64,000 bases of DNA from contig JADJXK010000001.1 of NCBI GenBank assembly GCA_016710325.1, positions 434,001 through 498,000 on the forward strand, read 5' to 3'. The position numbers were made by a program, and so were the translations under genes. This document shows positions 18,364 to 26,436 of this stretch, in pieces. The stretch comes from Candidatus Leptofilum proximum. GTDB taxonomy: Bacteria > Chloroflexota > Anaerolineae > Promineifilales > Promineifilaceae. The number at the start of each line of letters is the position of its first letter. The first letter of the stretch is position 1. The notes below the pieces were generated by a model. It was not told where the DNA came from. It was given only the letters and a program-made list of their open reading frames with translations, and did not search any database.

Positions 18364-19268
18364 TTGTTTACGACATCCAAAACCTGAGCAAAACGTATTC
18401 GGCCCAGGCCCAGCCAGCCAACGACAACATTAGTCTGCAAATTCAGCAGGGGGAGATTTTTGGCCTGCTGGGTGACAATGGCGCAGGCAAAAGCACGCTG
18501 GTTAAACAGATGGTTAATTTGCTGCGCCCCAGTTCTGGCACGATTCGGCTGATGGAACGGCCGTTAACCGACACCCCCATGCACGTCCCCCTCCAGGTTG
18601 GCTACATGCCTCAGGAGAGCGCCGCACTCAACAACCTCACCTTTGGTGAAGCACTCTACTTCACTGCCCACTTGCGCGGCCTGTCCCGCCAGGATGCCCG
18701 GCAGGAACGCGACCGGCTGCTAACGTTGTGGCAAACGGAAACACTGTGCGATCAATACAGCTCCCGGCTGTCTGGCGGGCAGCGGCGGCTGCTGCGGCTG
18801 GCGGTAGCGATGGCCGGGCAGCCCCCCATCCTCATCCTGGACGAGCCGACCAACGATCTGGACCCGCAGCGGCGCAGGCTGGTTTGGGACGTACTGCGCG
18901 AGGAAAACCAGCAGCACGGCACAACGATTATCTTCATCACCCACGATGCAATCGAGGCAGAGAAGGTGATACAGCGCGTAGGCATCATGCGGGAGGGAAA
19001 ATTGGTGGCCAACGGCCGTCCCAGCGAACTCAAACAAGCGGTCGATCAAAAGCTGCGGCTGGAGCTGTTTTTCACCCCTGGTGCGGAACCGGCCGTGCCT
19101 GCACACCTACCGAAACATGTTGTCCAACCCGGCCAGTGGCTGCTGCTGCTGGATTGGGCACAGGGAACGGCCGTACTCAACCAGCTCGATCTCAACCAGA
19201 TTGATGATTTTCGGCTTTATACGGCTACTTTGGAGGATTTGTATTTACATTATGCAAGACGGCCGTAA
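18360..19268 (+). CDS. ABC transporter ATP-binding protein (second exporter)
   Basis: This 302-residue ATPase has GDNGAGKSTLVKQM (Walker A), LSGGQRRLLRLAVAM (signature) and ILILDEPTNDLDP (Walker B). The C-terminal 80 residues are a family-specific tail. It is translationally coupled to the previous gene by a four-base overlap and overlaps the next by 17 bases, so both exporters are likely one transcript. Substrate unknown. Confidence 0.93.
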   Translation: MIVYDIQNLSKTYSAQAQPANDNISLQIQQGEIFGLLGDNGAGKSTLVKQMVNLLRPSSGTIRLMERPLTDTPMHVPLQVGYMPQESAALNNLTFGEALYFTAHLRGLSRQDARQERDRLLTLWQTETLCDQYSSRLSGGQRRLLRLAVAMAGQPPILILDEPTNDLDPQRRRLVWDVLREENQQHGTTIIFITHDAIEAEKVIQRVGIMREGKLVANGRPSELKQAVDQKLRLELFFTPGAEPAVPAHLPKHVVQPGQWLLLLDWAQGTAVLNQLDLNQIDDFRLYTATLEDLYLHYARRP

Positions 19269-20016
19269 TTCCCAACCTTTCGCCACGCAAATCTGGAATT
19301 TGCTGCTGATCGAGCTCACCAACTGGCGCTGGTCCTGGCGCAGCATGGTGGTTTTGGGCACCATCGCCCCGCTGCTGAGCATGTTAGGCCTGTCTGTCTT
19401 TGCCCGCGATGCCGGGCTAGAGGCGCTGACCTACGTCCTCACCGGCAACATCGTCCTGGCGCTCATGTTTGGCATCATGAACAACGTGCAGAGCCACCTC
19501 ATTTTTATGCGCTTCATGGGCGCGCTGGATTATTTTGGTACGCTGCCCGTGCGCAAATCGGCCCTCATTCTGGCCATTATTTTCGCCTTTTTCCTGCTGG
19601 CCCTCCCCTCGATTTTGGTGACAACGCTCGTGGGCAGCTGGCTTCTGGACATTGCCCTTCAGCCAAGCTGGTGGCTGCTGCTCGTCATCCCCATCTGCAC
19701 GCTGCCGCTCTCCGGCGTTGGCGCCCTGATTGGCGTGATGGCCCGCACCCAGGCCGAATCCGGCACCATCAGCACCTTGCTCACGCTGCTCATGCTCGGG
19801 CTTGGCCCCGTCGTCATCCCCCCAGATCGGCTGCCGCCAATCTTACAGTCCGTGGGGCGGCTCAGCCCGGCAACCTACGCAGCCTCGGCCCTGCGCCAAA
19901 CGCTGCTAGGGCCAGTTACCTCTCGGCTCTGGCTCGATTTGGGCTGCCTGCTCCTGTTGGGTGGAGCTGTTTTCTGGCTGGTGGACCGCAAACTGGATTG
20001 GCGTCAGCGGCAATAA
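19252..20016 (+). CDS. ABC-2 type permease (second exporter)
   Basis: This 254-residue membrane protein starts at ATG 19252, inside the end of the ATPase gene. Six hydrophobic segments are visible (for example LTYVLTGNIVLALMFGIM, SALILAIIFAFFLLALP). The conserved tail LSPATYAASALRQTLLG is typical of ABC-2 permeases. Upstream in-frame codons encode atypical, cysteine-rich sequence and are not part of it. End of the exporter operon. Confidence 0.88.
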   Translation: MQDGRNSQPFATQIWNLLLIELTNWRWSWRSMVVLGTIAPLLSMLGLSVFARDAGLEALTYVLTGNIVLALMFGIMNNVQSHLIFMRFMGALDYFGTLPVRKSALILAIIFAFFLLALPSILVTTLVGSWLLDIALQPSWWLLLVIPICTLPLSGVGALIGVMARTQAESGTISTLLTLLMLGLGPVVIPPDRLPPILQSVGRLSPATYAASALRQTLLGPVTSRLWLDLGCLLLLGGAVFWLVDRKLDWRQRQ

Positions 20017-20021
20017 AAACC

Positions 20022-20086
20022 GAGGAGTGAGCATCCTCAGATGCGAACGGCTCTAACCAGCTCGCATCTGAGGATGCTCACTCCTC
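20022..20086 (+). terminator. 25-bp perfect hairpin after the exporter operon
   Basis: Two arms of 25 bases (20022-20046 and 20062-20086) are perfect inverted repeats with a 15-base loop. Each arm reads GAGGAGTGAGCATCCTCAGA onward. No T-run follows, so it is either a Rho-aided terminator/mRNA stabiliser or a member of a palindromic repeat family. Confidence 0.65.
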
Positions 20087-20139
20087 CAATTATCTGAAGG
20101 ATTTGTTTGGACTAAGTGCATCGTTAAGCTAAAAGTTGT

Positions 20140-20750
20140 AGTCAATGACCACCCCTAGAAGGGGTGGCTTGGATTGATGCACCTAGAAGGTGTGCTGTTA
20201 CCTATCTAATCGAACAAACTTCTTTGGCTGGCATCACTGTCTGCATCTTTCTTGTTCTGCCACTTAACATATTTTCGTATCCGCTCTTCATCCAGACCAA
20301 TCGTGCTGACGCAATACCCTCTTGACCAAAGGTGTTGTCCCCAGTACCGTTGGCGCAGTTTGGGATACCGGTCAAACAGTTTCAAAGCTAGCTTACCTTT
20401 CAGATACCCCATGAATTTGGAGACCGCATACTTGGGGGGTATCGACACTATCAGATGAATATGGTCCTCTTGCACATTCAACTCGATCACTTCCACACCA
20501 TCTTTTTGCCCACAGAGTTGATAGATTTGCTGGATGACATATTCTACGATTTCAGCCTGCAGGATTTTGTACCGATACTTCGGACAAAAGACGACATGAT
20601 ATTTGCACTCATACAACGAATGCGATAGTTTCTTGAACTGGCGGGTCATTATGTACCTCCTAAAAGCATCGCACCTTCTAGGTCGGTACATAATACTCGC
20701 TACAACGGTAGAACCTTTACTGATTCCACTGCCAGAGGCAGTGGTTTAAG
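20140..20750 (-). mobile_element. IS200/IS605-family element nested in the IS630 element
   Basis: A single tnpA gene is flanked by short hairpins: CCACCCCTAGAAGGGGTGG at 20142-20160 and CCACTGCCAGAGGCAGTGG near 20728-20746. Such subterminal hairpins are what TnpA recognises in single-stranded form. Two more small palindromes built on CACCTAGAAGGTG lie just inside. Exact ends are uncertain. There is no tnpB. Confidence 0.7.
20206..20649 (-). CDS. tnpA: IS200-type transposase TnpA (Y1 HUH)
   Basis: This 147-residue single-strand transposase shows the opening HSLYECKYHVVFCPKYR, the HUH motif in EDHIHLIVSIPP and the probable catalytic Tyr in IRKYVKWQ. GGAGGT seven bases upstream sets the start at 20649. 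It appears full length. Confidence 0.93.
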   Translation of the reverse strand: MTRQFKKLSHSLYECKYHVVFCPKYRYKILQAEIVEYVIQQIYQLCGQKDGVEVIELNVQEDHIHLIVSIPPKYAVSKFMGYLKGKLALKLFDRYPKLRQRYWGQHLWSRGYCVSTIGLDEERIRKYVKWQNKKDADSDASQRSLFD

Positions 20751-20785
20751 CCCTTAATTAATTCAAAAGTGTCCACAATACGGGC

Positions 20786-21241
20786 ATGAGTACACATAAA
20801 CATATCTATCTGAAACAGAACGAACGAACTGAACTTGAACAATTGATAAAGTCTGGCGTCCATTCCGCCCGAGTCATCGCCCGAGCCAGAGCGCTGCTCC
20901 TTCTGGACCGCAGTCAAGGGGAGGCCCGAACGATTCAGCAAGTCATTGAGGCCGCGATGGTCAGCCAAGGCACCATCTACAACCTGAAAGAGCGTTACTT
21001 CAGCCAAGGATTAAACCGTGCCCTGTACGAAAAGCAACGACCGGGGGCTAAACCCAAGATTGACGGTGCAGCAGAAGCTCATCTGGTGGCGCTAGCTTGC
21101 AGCGACCCGCCTGAAGGCTATGACCGCTGGACCCTGCGCTTACTGGCTGACAGATTGGTGTCATTAGAAATCATCGACTCGATTAGCCATGTCGCTGTCG
21201 GAGAAGCGCTAAAAAAAATGAACTTAAGCCTTGGCAAGTGA
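20786..21241 (+). CDS. IS630-family transposase, frame-0 part
   Basis: This 151-residue ORF carries the helix-turn-helix DNA-binding half: residues 1-120 include IQQVIEAAMVSQGTIYNLKERY. It ends in KKMNLSLGK soon after an A8 tract. The slippery heptamer A_AAA_AAA (21211-21217) would let ribosomes move to the -1 frame, giving KKNELKPWQVKSW and then the catalytic half, as in a full-length IS630 transposase. Confidence 0.85.
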   Translation: MSTHKHIYLKQNERTELEQLIKSGVHSARVIARARALLLLDRSQGEARTIQQVIEAAMVSQGTIYNLKERYFSQGLNRALYEKQRPGAKPKIDGAAEAHLVALACSDPPEGYDRWTLRLLADRLVSLEIIDSISHVAVGEALKKMNLSLGK

Positions 21242-21915
21242 AATCGTGGAATATGCCGCAGCCTGGGGCACGCTTTGTGGCCCAGATGGAAGATATTCTG
21301 GACGTCTACCAACGACCCTATGATGCCGACTATCCGCAGGTTTGCCTGGATGAAATTCAGAAGGCATTGCGCACCACGCCACGCGGTTCACTGCCACTGG
21401 AACCCGGCCAACCCAAACGGGAAGACCATGAATATGAGCGGCATGGCAAGTGCTCGCTCTTTTTGGCGGTTGAACCCTTGGCCGGTTTTCGTCGGGTTTG
21501 GGTCAGTCCGCAGCGAACCAAACTGGATTTTGCCCAGGTGCTCAAGGAACTGGTGGATGAAGTGTATCCGACAGCCAAAAAGATTGTCTTGGTGACCGAT
21601 AACCTCAACATTCACCATGCTGCCTGTTTGTATGAGCGATTTGCGCCGCTTGAGGCTCGCCGAATTGCCAATAAGATTGAGTGGCATTACACACCGGTTC
21701 ATGCCAGTTGGCTGAACATGGCCGAGTGTGAACTGTCAGCTCTACGACGGCAAAGCTTGAAATCGCGTTTGCCCGACATTGAGACGGTGACTGCCAGAGC
21801 CAAAGTGTGGCAAGAAGAACGCAATCAAAAGCAAGTGGGCATTGATTGGCGCTTCACAACCGAGGATGCCCGGATCAAGCTGAAACGACTTTATCCAATT
21901 GTAAATGTTCAATAA
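21217..21915 (+). CDS. IS630-family transposase, -1 frame catalytic part
   Basis: The DDE half of the transposase is read from the frameshift point. VCLDEIQKAL holds the first Asp, KIVLVTDNLNIHH the second and HASWLNMAECEL the Glu. HYTPVHASWLN is characteristic of IS630. An internal ATG at 21238 could start a separate product, but the upstream codons match the family. The element could be active if frameshifting occurs. Confidence 0.88.
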   Translation, partial: NELKPWQVKSWNMPQPGARFVAQMEDILDVYQRPYDADYPQVCLDEIQKALRTTPRGSLPLEPGQPKREDHEYERHGKCSLFLAVEPLAGFRRVWVSPQRTKLDFAQVLKELVDEVYPTAKKIVLVTDNLNIHHAACLYERFAPLEARRIANKIEWHYTPVHASWLNMAECELSALRRQSLKSRLPDIETVTARAKVWQEERNQKQVGIDWRFTTEDARIKLKRLYPIVNVQ

Positions 21916-21931
21916 TCAAGCTAACAATGCA

Positions 21932-22849
21932 CTAAGCCGGATTTAACTCGGCGAAGAACTCTGATTTCGCCACAATTTCATCCGCCGGGACAAAGGTAGC
22001 TTCCTCTACGCTCATGCCCGTACGCTGCAAAAACGCCTGCACCACATGGTAACCCACGGCGTAGCCGCCGTACGCAGGCATTCCACCCAGCGGCTCAAAA
22101 CCACTCCGCTCAGCCAGGGCATCGCCAAAGATGTAGCTGCGAATGATGTTAAAGCCTGTTTTTTGTAGACCATCGGCAATCAGTGATTTGGCGGCAGCCA
22201 GCTGTGCCTCATCGAACTGGGTCACGTAGTAACCAACCACCTGTTCACCAAATAGCGAGGCGGCAAACGACTCGGCCATGCCCTCCAGCACGATGTAATC
22301 GGCCACGGTGGTGGTTTGCGGGTTGAAGGGGAACACTCGGAAGCGCACCAGATGGTGCATTTCATGTGCCACCAGTCCGGCTAGATGGGGCAGGTTCCGG
22401 TGATCGGGTTCCCAGAACTGGCCGATATAACGCGGGGCAAACCAGTCTGTTGCACCCGTGTAGCCCGGCTGGGGATCGTGGGCAAAGAAGGCCGCATCGG
22501 CCAAAACCAGCCACCCCTCAAAGGTGTCAAAGGGCAAACGATCCGCATAAGGGGCAAATTGGGCGGCTGCTCTGGCGGCGGCTTCCTGACCCACTGCCCA
22601 GGCATTGGCCGCTTCCATCTTTTGCACCAGCCCGGTGATTGCCTCGGTTTGGTGAGGCAGCAGCCAACCCCAAACTTTGGCACCAGCGAACGGATCGTTG
22701 GGGTCCATGCCGGGACGCTGCATCATGCTCATCATCTGCTGCCAGGGTTGAACAAACAACTCCAGGTAGAGCTGCTCACGTTTGGCCGCGTCGGGTTCCG
22801 CCAGCAGGCGGTGGTAATAGTCGTTGGTGGGGATCCAATTGCTTTTCAT
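21932..22849 (-). CDS. DUF2268-like putative Zn protease
   Basis: This 305-residue protein resembles the DUF2268 (YjaZ-type) predicted Zn-dependent proteases. The zinc motif is HEMHH in LAGLVAHEMHHLVR, with YIVLEGMAESF as the downstream Glu-bearing helix. The ATG at 22849 has GGAGG upstream. The last codon and TAG stop lie in the inverted repeat of the IS630 element, so the native C-terminus may have been changed slightly. Cytoplasmic by sequence, with no signal peptide. Confidence 0.8.
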   Translation of the reverse strand: MKSNWIPTNDYYHRLLAEPDAAKREQLYLELFVQPWQQMMSMMQRPGMDPNDPFAGAKVWGWLLPHQTEAITGLVQKMEAANAWAVGQEAAARAAAQFAPYADRLPFDTFEGWLVLADAAFFAHDPQPGYTGATDWFAPRYIGQFWEPDHRNLPHLAGLVAHEMHHLVRFRVFPFNPQTTTVADYIVLEGMAESFAASLFGEQVVGYYVTQFDEAQLAAAKSLIADGLQKTGFNIIRSYIFGDALAERSGFEPLGGMPAYGGYAVGYHVVQAFLQRTGMSVEEATFVPADEIVAKSEFFAELNPA

Positions 22850-22966
22850 AATTTTTCCTCCGCAAGGGTGAGTTGAGACAATGGTAAAGTATGACGCAAC
22901 GTCAATGTCAAGGGGAGTTTTGCAATTGATGGGAATGCCAGTGAGTTGCACCCGGGTTGGTATTGG

Positions 22967-23344
22967 CTAATTCGTTGGTTCGGGTGCCCACAGCTCCAGG
23001 CGGTGCCCTTCGGGGTCGGTGCAGTAACAGACCTGGGCCTGCCACTTGTGCTGAATGGGCGTGGTAGCAATGCCCTGCGCCGCCAGCCGGGCTTTGCTGG
23101 CGGCCACGTCGTCCACCTGCCAGGTGAGCGTGATGCCCTGACCGTGTACGGCCTCAATCGTGGCCCGCGCCGCATTGGCGATGCTCAGGAAGCTGGTGCT
23201 TGTCAGCTCAAACTCGACAAACCAGTCGTTGGCAAACACCACGGGCAACCCCAGCTGATCGCGGTAAAAATCGACGGTAGCCTGCCAATTGCGGCAGTAC
23301 AAAATGGTGTTCGTCCGTTTGGGTTCAATCAATGACTTCATCAC
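22967..23344 (-). CDS. VOC (glyoxalase/bleomycin resistance) family protein
   Basis: This 125-residue single-domain VOC protein has two beta-alpha-beta-beta-beta modules: NTILYCRNWQATVDFYRDQLGLP at the start and YCTDPEGHRLELW at the end. These proteins are metal-dependent enzymes or antibiotic-binding proteins. The substrate cannot be inferred. Confidence 0.85.
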   Translation of the reverse strand: MMKSLIEPKRTNTILYCRNWQATVDFYRDQLGLPVVFANDWFVEFELTSTSFLSIANAARATIEAVHGQGITLTWQVDDVAASKARLAAQGIATTPIQHKWQAQVCYCTDPEGHRLELWAPEPTN

Positions 23345-23397
23345 TTCATTTTACCTGCACCCAAATAGCTTCTGCAATTTAGTTCAATAAATGGACT

Positions 23398-23489
23398 GTC
23401 ATGCTCGCGTAGTGCCTGCCCCCGCGAAGGCGTGGGGCGGGCACCCAAAAGTTGCTCAAGAAATGAATACCGGCTTTCGCGGGGATGAC
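23398..23489. repeat. Dispersed inverted repeat (GTCATGC...GATGAC)
   Basis: This 92-base element starts GTCATGCTCGCG and ends CTTTCGCGGGGATGAC, with an inner CCCGCGAAGGCG/GGGGCGGGC segment. It resembles the copy at 54212-54297 and is of the widespread non-coding 'CGCGAAGGCGGG' repeat type. Confidence 0.6.
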
Positions 23490-23568
23490 ATCTTTCGGGA
23501 ACTTGGTTTGCCCATTGTTCTGGGGCTTGATACGATTCGGCCAATCTTTGCCCACCGGGAGAACCGTT

Positions 23569-24786
23569 TTGCTGAGAAACCTGTGGCGACAGCCAGCCGT
23601 GCGTCATGCCGTGATCATCTTTGTAGTGCTGCGACTCTTTTTGAGCGGCTGGGCGGTGCTGGCGCAGCTGGCCAGCCCGGTGCCGGATGAAGTGGATGAG
23701 GTGGTACGGCCGTATCTCAACCAGCCCATCCTCAACGACGGTGTGGCCGGGCTGCTGCTCGGCCCCTGGCAGCGGTTCGACACCCTGCACTATACCCGCA
23801 TTGCCGCCGAAGGCTACGCGTACCCCGAAGATTCCGTCTTTCCCCCGCTGTATCCACTGCTGATGCGGGCGCTGGGCGAACTGTTTGGTGGCTCTCATAC
23901 AGCGCACATGGCCGCCGGAATCTTCATCTCCAACGCCGCGCTGTTGGGACTGCTGATTTTGCTGTACACAGTGGGCAGCGATTTGCTAGGAGCGGACCAT
24001 GCGCCACGGCTGCTGGTCTACTTTGCCCTTTTTCCCACCGCGTTTTTCCTCTTCGCCCCGTACACAGAGTCACTTTTTTTGCTGCTGACGCTGGCCTCGC
24101 TCGGGCTGGCTTTTCAGCACGATCGATTTGAATGGGCGGGGGTGTTGGGCCTGCTGGCCGCGCTTACCCGGCTGACGGGCTGGGTGCTGGTGGTGCCGCT
24201 GGCCTACCACTTCTGGCGGCGGCATTTGGGGCAGGGCAAGTGGAAGATTGAGCCGATTGGAGGCTGGCATCCAGGGCTTATACGCAAAGCTGCGGCCGTT
24301 TTCTTGCCTGCGCTTGGTTTTTTGCTGTTCCTGCTCTACCGCGCCTGGTTGGGACTGCCGCCGCTGGGTAACGTCTACGCCGAGTATTGGTTCCAGCGCA
24401 CCGGCTTTCCTGGCGCCGATTTGCTGCGGGCGCTGCAAGGCATGGCGGGCCTGGGCACTGGTCGCGCCGGGGAGTTTACGCTCTGGTTCGACTTTTTCAT
24501 TACCCTCCTGCTGCTGGCCACCACAATCTTGGCTTTTTTCCGCTGGCGCGGGCAGCTGGGCTGGGGTCTGTATGCCGCCATGCTGCTGCTCTTCATGCTG
24601 CTGCCCACTTCTGAATTTAAGCCGCTGTACTCCTTTTCCCGCTATGCGCTGGCCTTTTTCCCTACCTTTTTCCTGCTGGCGCTGTGGGGTACTAACGGCC
24701 GAATTCACCGCCTCATTTTGTATTCTTCACTCATCTTGTATCTGTACTTCTCCGCTCAATTTTTTATTTGGGGCTGGGTGGCTTAG
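23569..24786 (+). CDS. GT-C membrane glycosyltransferase, PIG-V/mannosyltransferase-like
   Basis: This protein of about 405 residues has some ten membrane helices. After the first helix, WQRFDTLHYTRIAAEGY matches the acidic loop of GT-C enzymes that use polyprenyl-phosphate sugars. FPTAFFLFAPYTESLFLLLT is the PIG-V-type signature. It probably transfers a sugar to a lipid or protein on the outer face of the membrane. The TTG at 23569 with GGGAG is the best start I can find; an ATG 28 codons upstream lies in a repeat. Start uncertain. Confidence 0.75.
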   Translation: MLRNLWRQPAVRHAVIIFVVLRLFLSGWAVLAQLASPVPDEVDEVVRPYLNQPILNDGVAGLLLGPWQRFDTLHYTRIAAEGYAYPEDSVFPPLYPLLMRALGELFGGSHTAHMAAGIFISNAALLGLLILLYTVGSDLLGADHAPRLLVYFALFPTAFFLFAPYTESLFLLLTLASLGLAFQHDRFEWAGVLGLLAALTRLTGWVLVVPLAYHFWRRHLGQGKWKIEPIGGWHPGLIRKAAAVFLPALGFLLFLLYRAWLGLPPLGNVYAEYWFQRTGFPGADLLRALQGMAGLGTGRAGEFTLWFDFFITLLLLATTILAFFRWRGQLGWGLYAAMLLLFMLLPTSEFKPLYSFSRYALAFFPTFFLLALWGTNGRIHRLILYSSLILYLYFSAQFFIWGWVA

Positions 24787-24810
24787 CAGCTAAACTAACG
24801 AAGGAGAGAT

Positions 24811-25230
24811 ATGACTGTCCAAACAAGTTCGATTCAACTGCAATCAGAAGGAGATGCCGACATTTTGGACATCACCCCGCAGGTAGCAACGGCCGTGCAA
24901 AGCAGCAGTCTAAAAAATGGCACCGTCACCATTTTTTGCCCCTCAGCCACCAGCGCGCTGACCACCATCGAATACGAATCGGGCTGCGTTAGCGACTTGC
25001 GCCGCCTGTTTGACGAGATTATTGATCCCAATCGCCGCTACACGCATAATGCGCGCTGGCACGATGGCAACGGGCACAGCCACGTGCGTGCCGCGCTGCT
25101 GGGGCCATCGTTGACGGTGCCGTTTGTGAACGGCCGTCTCACCCTGGGCACCTGGCAGCAAATTATCTTTGTGGACTTTGACAACCGGTCACGACAGCGC
25201 GAGCTGATCGTGCAAATGATTGGAGAGTAA
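24811..25230 (+). CDS. yjbQ: YjbQ family protein (UPF0047)
   Basis: This 139-residue protein matches the UPF0047/YjbQ family, a small trimeric enzyme with thiamine-phosphate-synthase-like activity reported for E. coli. NGTVTIFCPSATSALTTIEYE, HNARWHDGNGHSHVRAALLG and LGTWQQIIFVDFDNRSR are diagnostic, with the conserved His residues present. GGAGAG precedes the ATG. Next gene is seven bases away. Confidence 0.92.
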   Translation: MTVQTSSIQLQSEGDADILDITPQVATAVQSSSLKNGTVTIFCPSATSALTTIEYESGCVSDLRRLFDEIIDPNRRYTHNARWHDGNGHSHVRAALLGPSLTVPFVNGRLTLGTWQQIIFVDFDNRSRQRELIVQMIGE

Positions 25231-25237
25231 GTGAGAT

Positions 25238-25750
25238 ATGGAAATTGTTATCCGTCCGGAAACGGCCGTAGACGCCGAAAAAGTTTACGAAGTTGAAGCC
25301 GCCGCCTTTGGCCGTCCCGCCGAGGCCGAGCTGGTGCAAAAGCTCCAGCAAAGCGGCGTAGACACCATTTCGCTGGTTGCTTTGCTCGATGATGAAGTAG
25401 TGGGGCACATCTTCTTTTCGCCGGTGACTGTGAAGAGTGAGGAGGCGGAGTTTACGGCCGTTGCCCTTGGCCCCGTAGCAGTTGCGCCAGATCATCAAAA
25501 CAAAGGCGTGGGCGACGCATTATGCCGCCAGGGATTGGCCGCCTGCAAAGAGGCCGGATACGAACTGGCCTTTGTGCTGGGGCATCCTACCTACTACCCG
25601 CGCTTTGGCTTCACTTCGTCGGCGCCCTTTGGCCTGCGCTGCCAGTTTGATGTGTCTGACGAGGTGTTCATGGTACTGGAGCTGGTACCAGGTGCGCTGC
25701 AAGGCAAGCAGGGCACGGTATACTATCATCCGCTGTTTTCCGGCGTTTAA
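25238..25750 (+). CDS. GNAT-family N-acetyltransferase (YhbS-like)
   Basis: This 170-residue acetyl-CoA-dependent transferase shows the acetyl-CoA loop in LGPVAVAPDHQNKGVGDALCRQGL and the late signature LGHPTYYPRFGF, both typical of the YhbS subgroup. Substrate unknown. It follows yjbQ closely and is probably co-transcribed. Confidence 0.88.
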   Translation: MEIVIRPETAVDAEKVYEVEAAAFGRPAEAELVQKLQQSGVDTISLVALLDDEVVGHIFFSPVTVKSEEAEFTAVALGPVAVAPDHQNKGVGDALCRQGLAACKEAGYELAFVLGHPTYYPRFGFTSSAPFGLRCQFDVSDEVFMVLELVPGALQGKQGTVYYHPLFSGV

Positions 25751-25772
25751 CCATAGTAGCCCCCTATAAAAG

Positions 25773-26303
25773 ATGGCTCACAAATACGCCCAATTCGAAC
25801 TCGAACGCCGCTGGCTGTTAGCTGCTTTGCCCGACGCGCTGAAAAATAGCCAAGATTTCCAGCTCATCGAAGACCGCTACCTCACCGGCACGCCCCTGCG
25901 CCTGCGCCGTATGAGCGATGCCAGCGGGCAGGTGACGGCGCTGAAGCTGACACAAAAATACCAGGCGGCCGACCAGTCTGCCTACGCCACGACGATTACG
26001 AATTTTTACCTGGATGAAGCCAGCTATGCGCTGCTGGAAACGCTGCCTGCCAAAGTGCTGGTAAAGAGAAGGTATAAGTTGATGGACGGCCGTTTCCACT
26101 TCAGCATCGATCAGTTTAACGGCCATCTCACCGGGCTGGTTCTGGCCGAAATTGAGCAGCCAGACCTGGCCAGCCTGGTCGCCATCCCCCACCCCATTTT
26201 TGCCCGGCGCGAAGTCACCACAGACCCGCGTTTTACGGGCGGCGAACTGGTGGGGTTAACGGCGAATCAATGCCTGCAACTTGTGAGGGAAATCAGTAAT
26301 TGA
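25773..26303 (+). CDS. CYTH-domain phosphatase-like protein
   Basis: This 176-residue protein has the N-terminal ExExR-like FELERRWLL and alternating charged strands (LRLRRM, VTALKLTQKY, LVKRRYKL, LVLAEIE) expected of a CYTH/triphosphate tunnel enzyme. Such proteins hydrolyse triphosphates. The gene ends just before an AATTACCC repeat and the IS4 element. Confidence 0.78.
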   Translation: MAHKYAQFELERRWLLAALPDALKNSQDFQLIEDRYLTGTPLRLRRMSDASGQVTALKLTQKYQAADQSAYATTITNFYLDEASYALLETLPAKVLVKRRYKLMDGRFHFSIDQFNGHLTGLVLAEIEQPDLASLVAIPHPIFARREVTTDPRFTGGELVGLTANQCLQLVREISN

Positions 26304-26341
26304 GTAATTGGGTAATTTGGAGGCTCAATTACCCAATTTCT
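26291..26341. repeat. AATTACCC-type inverted repeat, left part
   Basis: GTAATTGAGTAATTGGGTAA and CTCAATTACCCAATTT form an inverted pair overlapping the end of the CYTH gene. The matching sequence resumes at 27857, on the other side of the IS4 element, suggesting the element inserted next to or inside a longer repeat. Confidence 0.65.
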
Positions 26342-26380
26342 CTACTTTCCGCTAAGTGAAATGTGACAAAAAAGAAAATT

Positions 26381-26436
26381 GGTGGCATGTTATTGGTTAA
26401 AACCTTCGACCAAAAAGGAAACCAGAACATGCCACC
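26381..26436 (+). promoter_or_regulatory. Hairpin covering the IS4 transposase start
   Basis: GGTGGCATGTT (26381-26391) and AACATGCCACC (26426-26436) are perfect inverted repeats; flanking bases extend the pairing. The right arm includes the likely ATG (26429). In read-through transcripts from outside the element this stem would hide the start codon, a known way for insertion sequences to limit transposition. Confidence 0.55.

Larger units (their letters stand above)
20112..21936 (+). mobile_element. IS630-family element interrupted by IS200
   Basis: Imperfect terminal inverted repeats of about 19 bases are visible: CTAAGTGCATCGTTAAGCT at the left and the inverse of CTTAGTGCATTGTTAGCTT at the right. 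Between them lie an IS630-type transposase gene in two frames and, near the left end, a whole IS200 element. No ACGGCCGT occurs inside. The right terminus provides the stop codon of the neighbouring protease gene. Confidence 0.75.
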
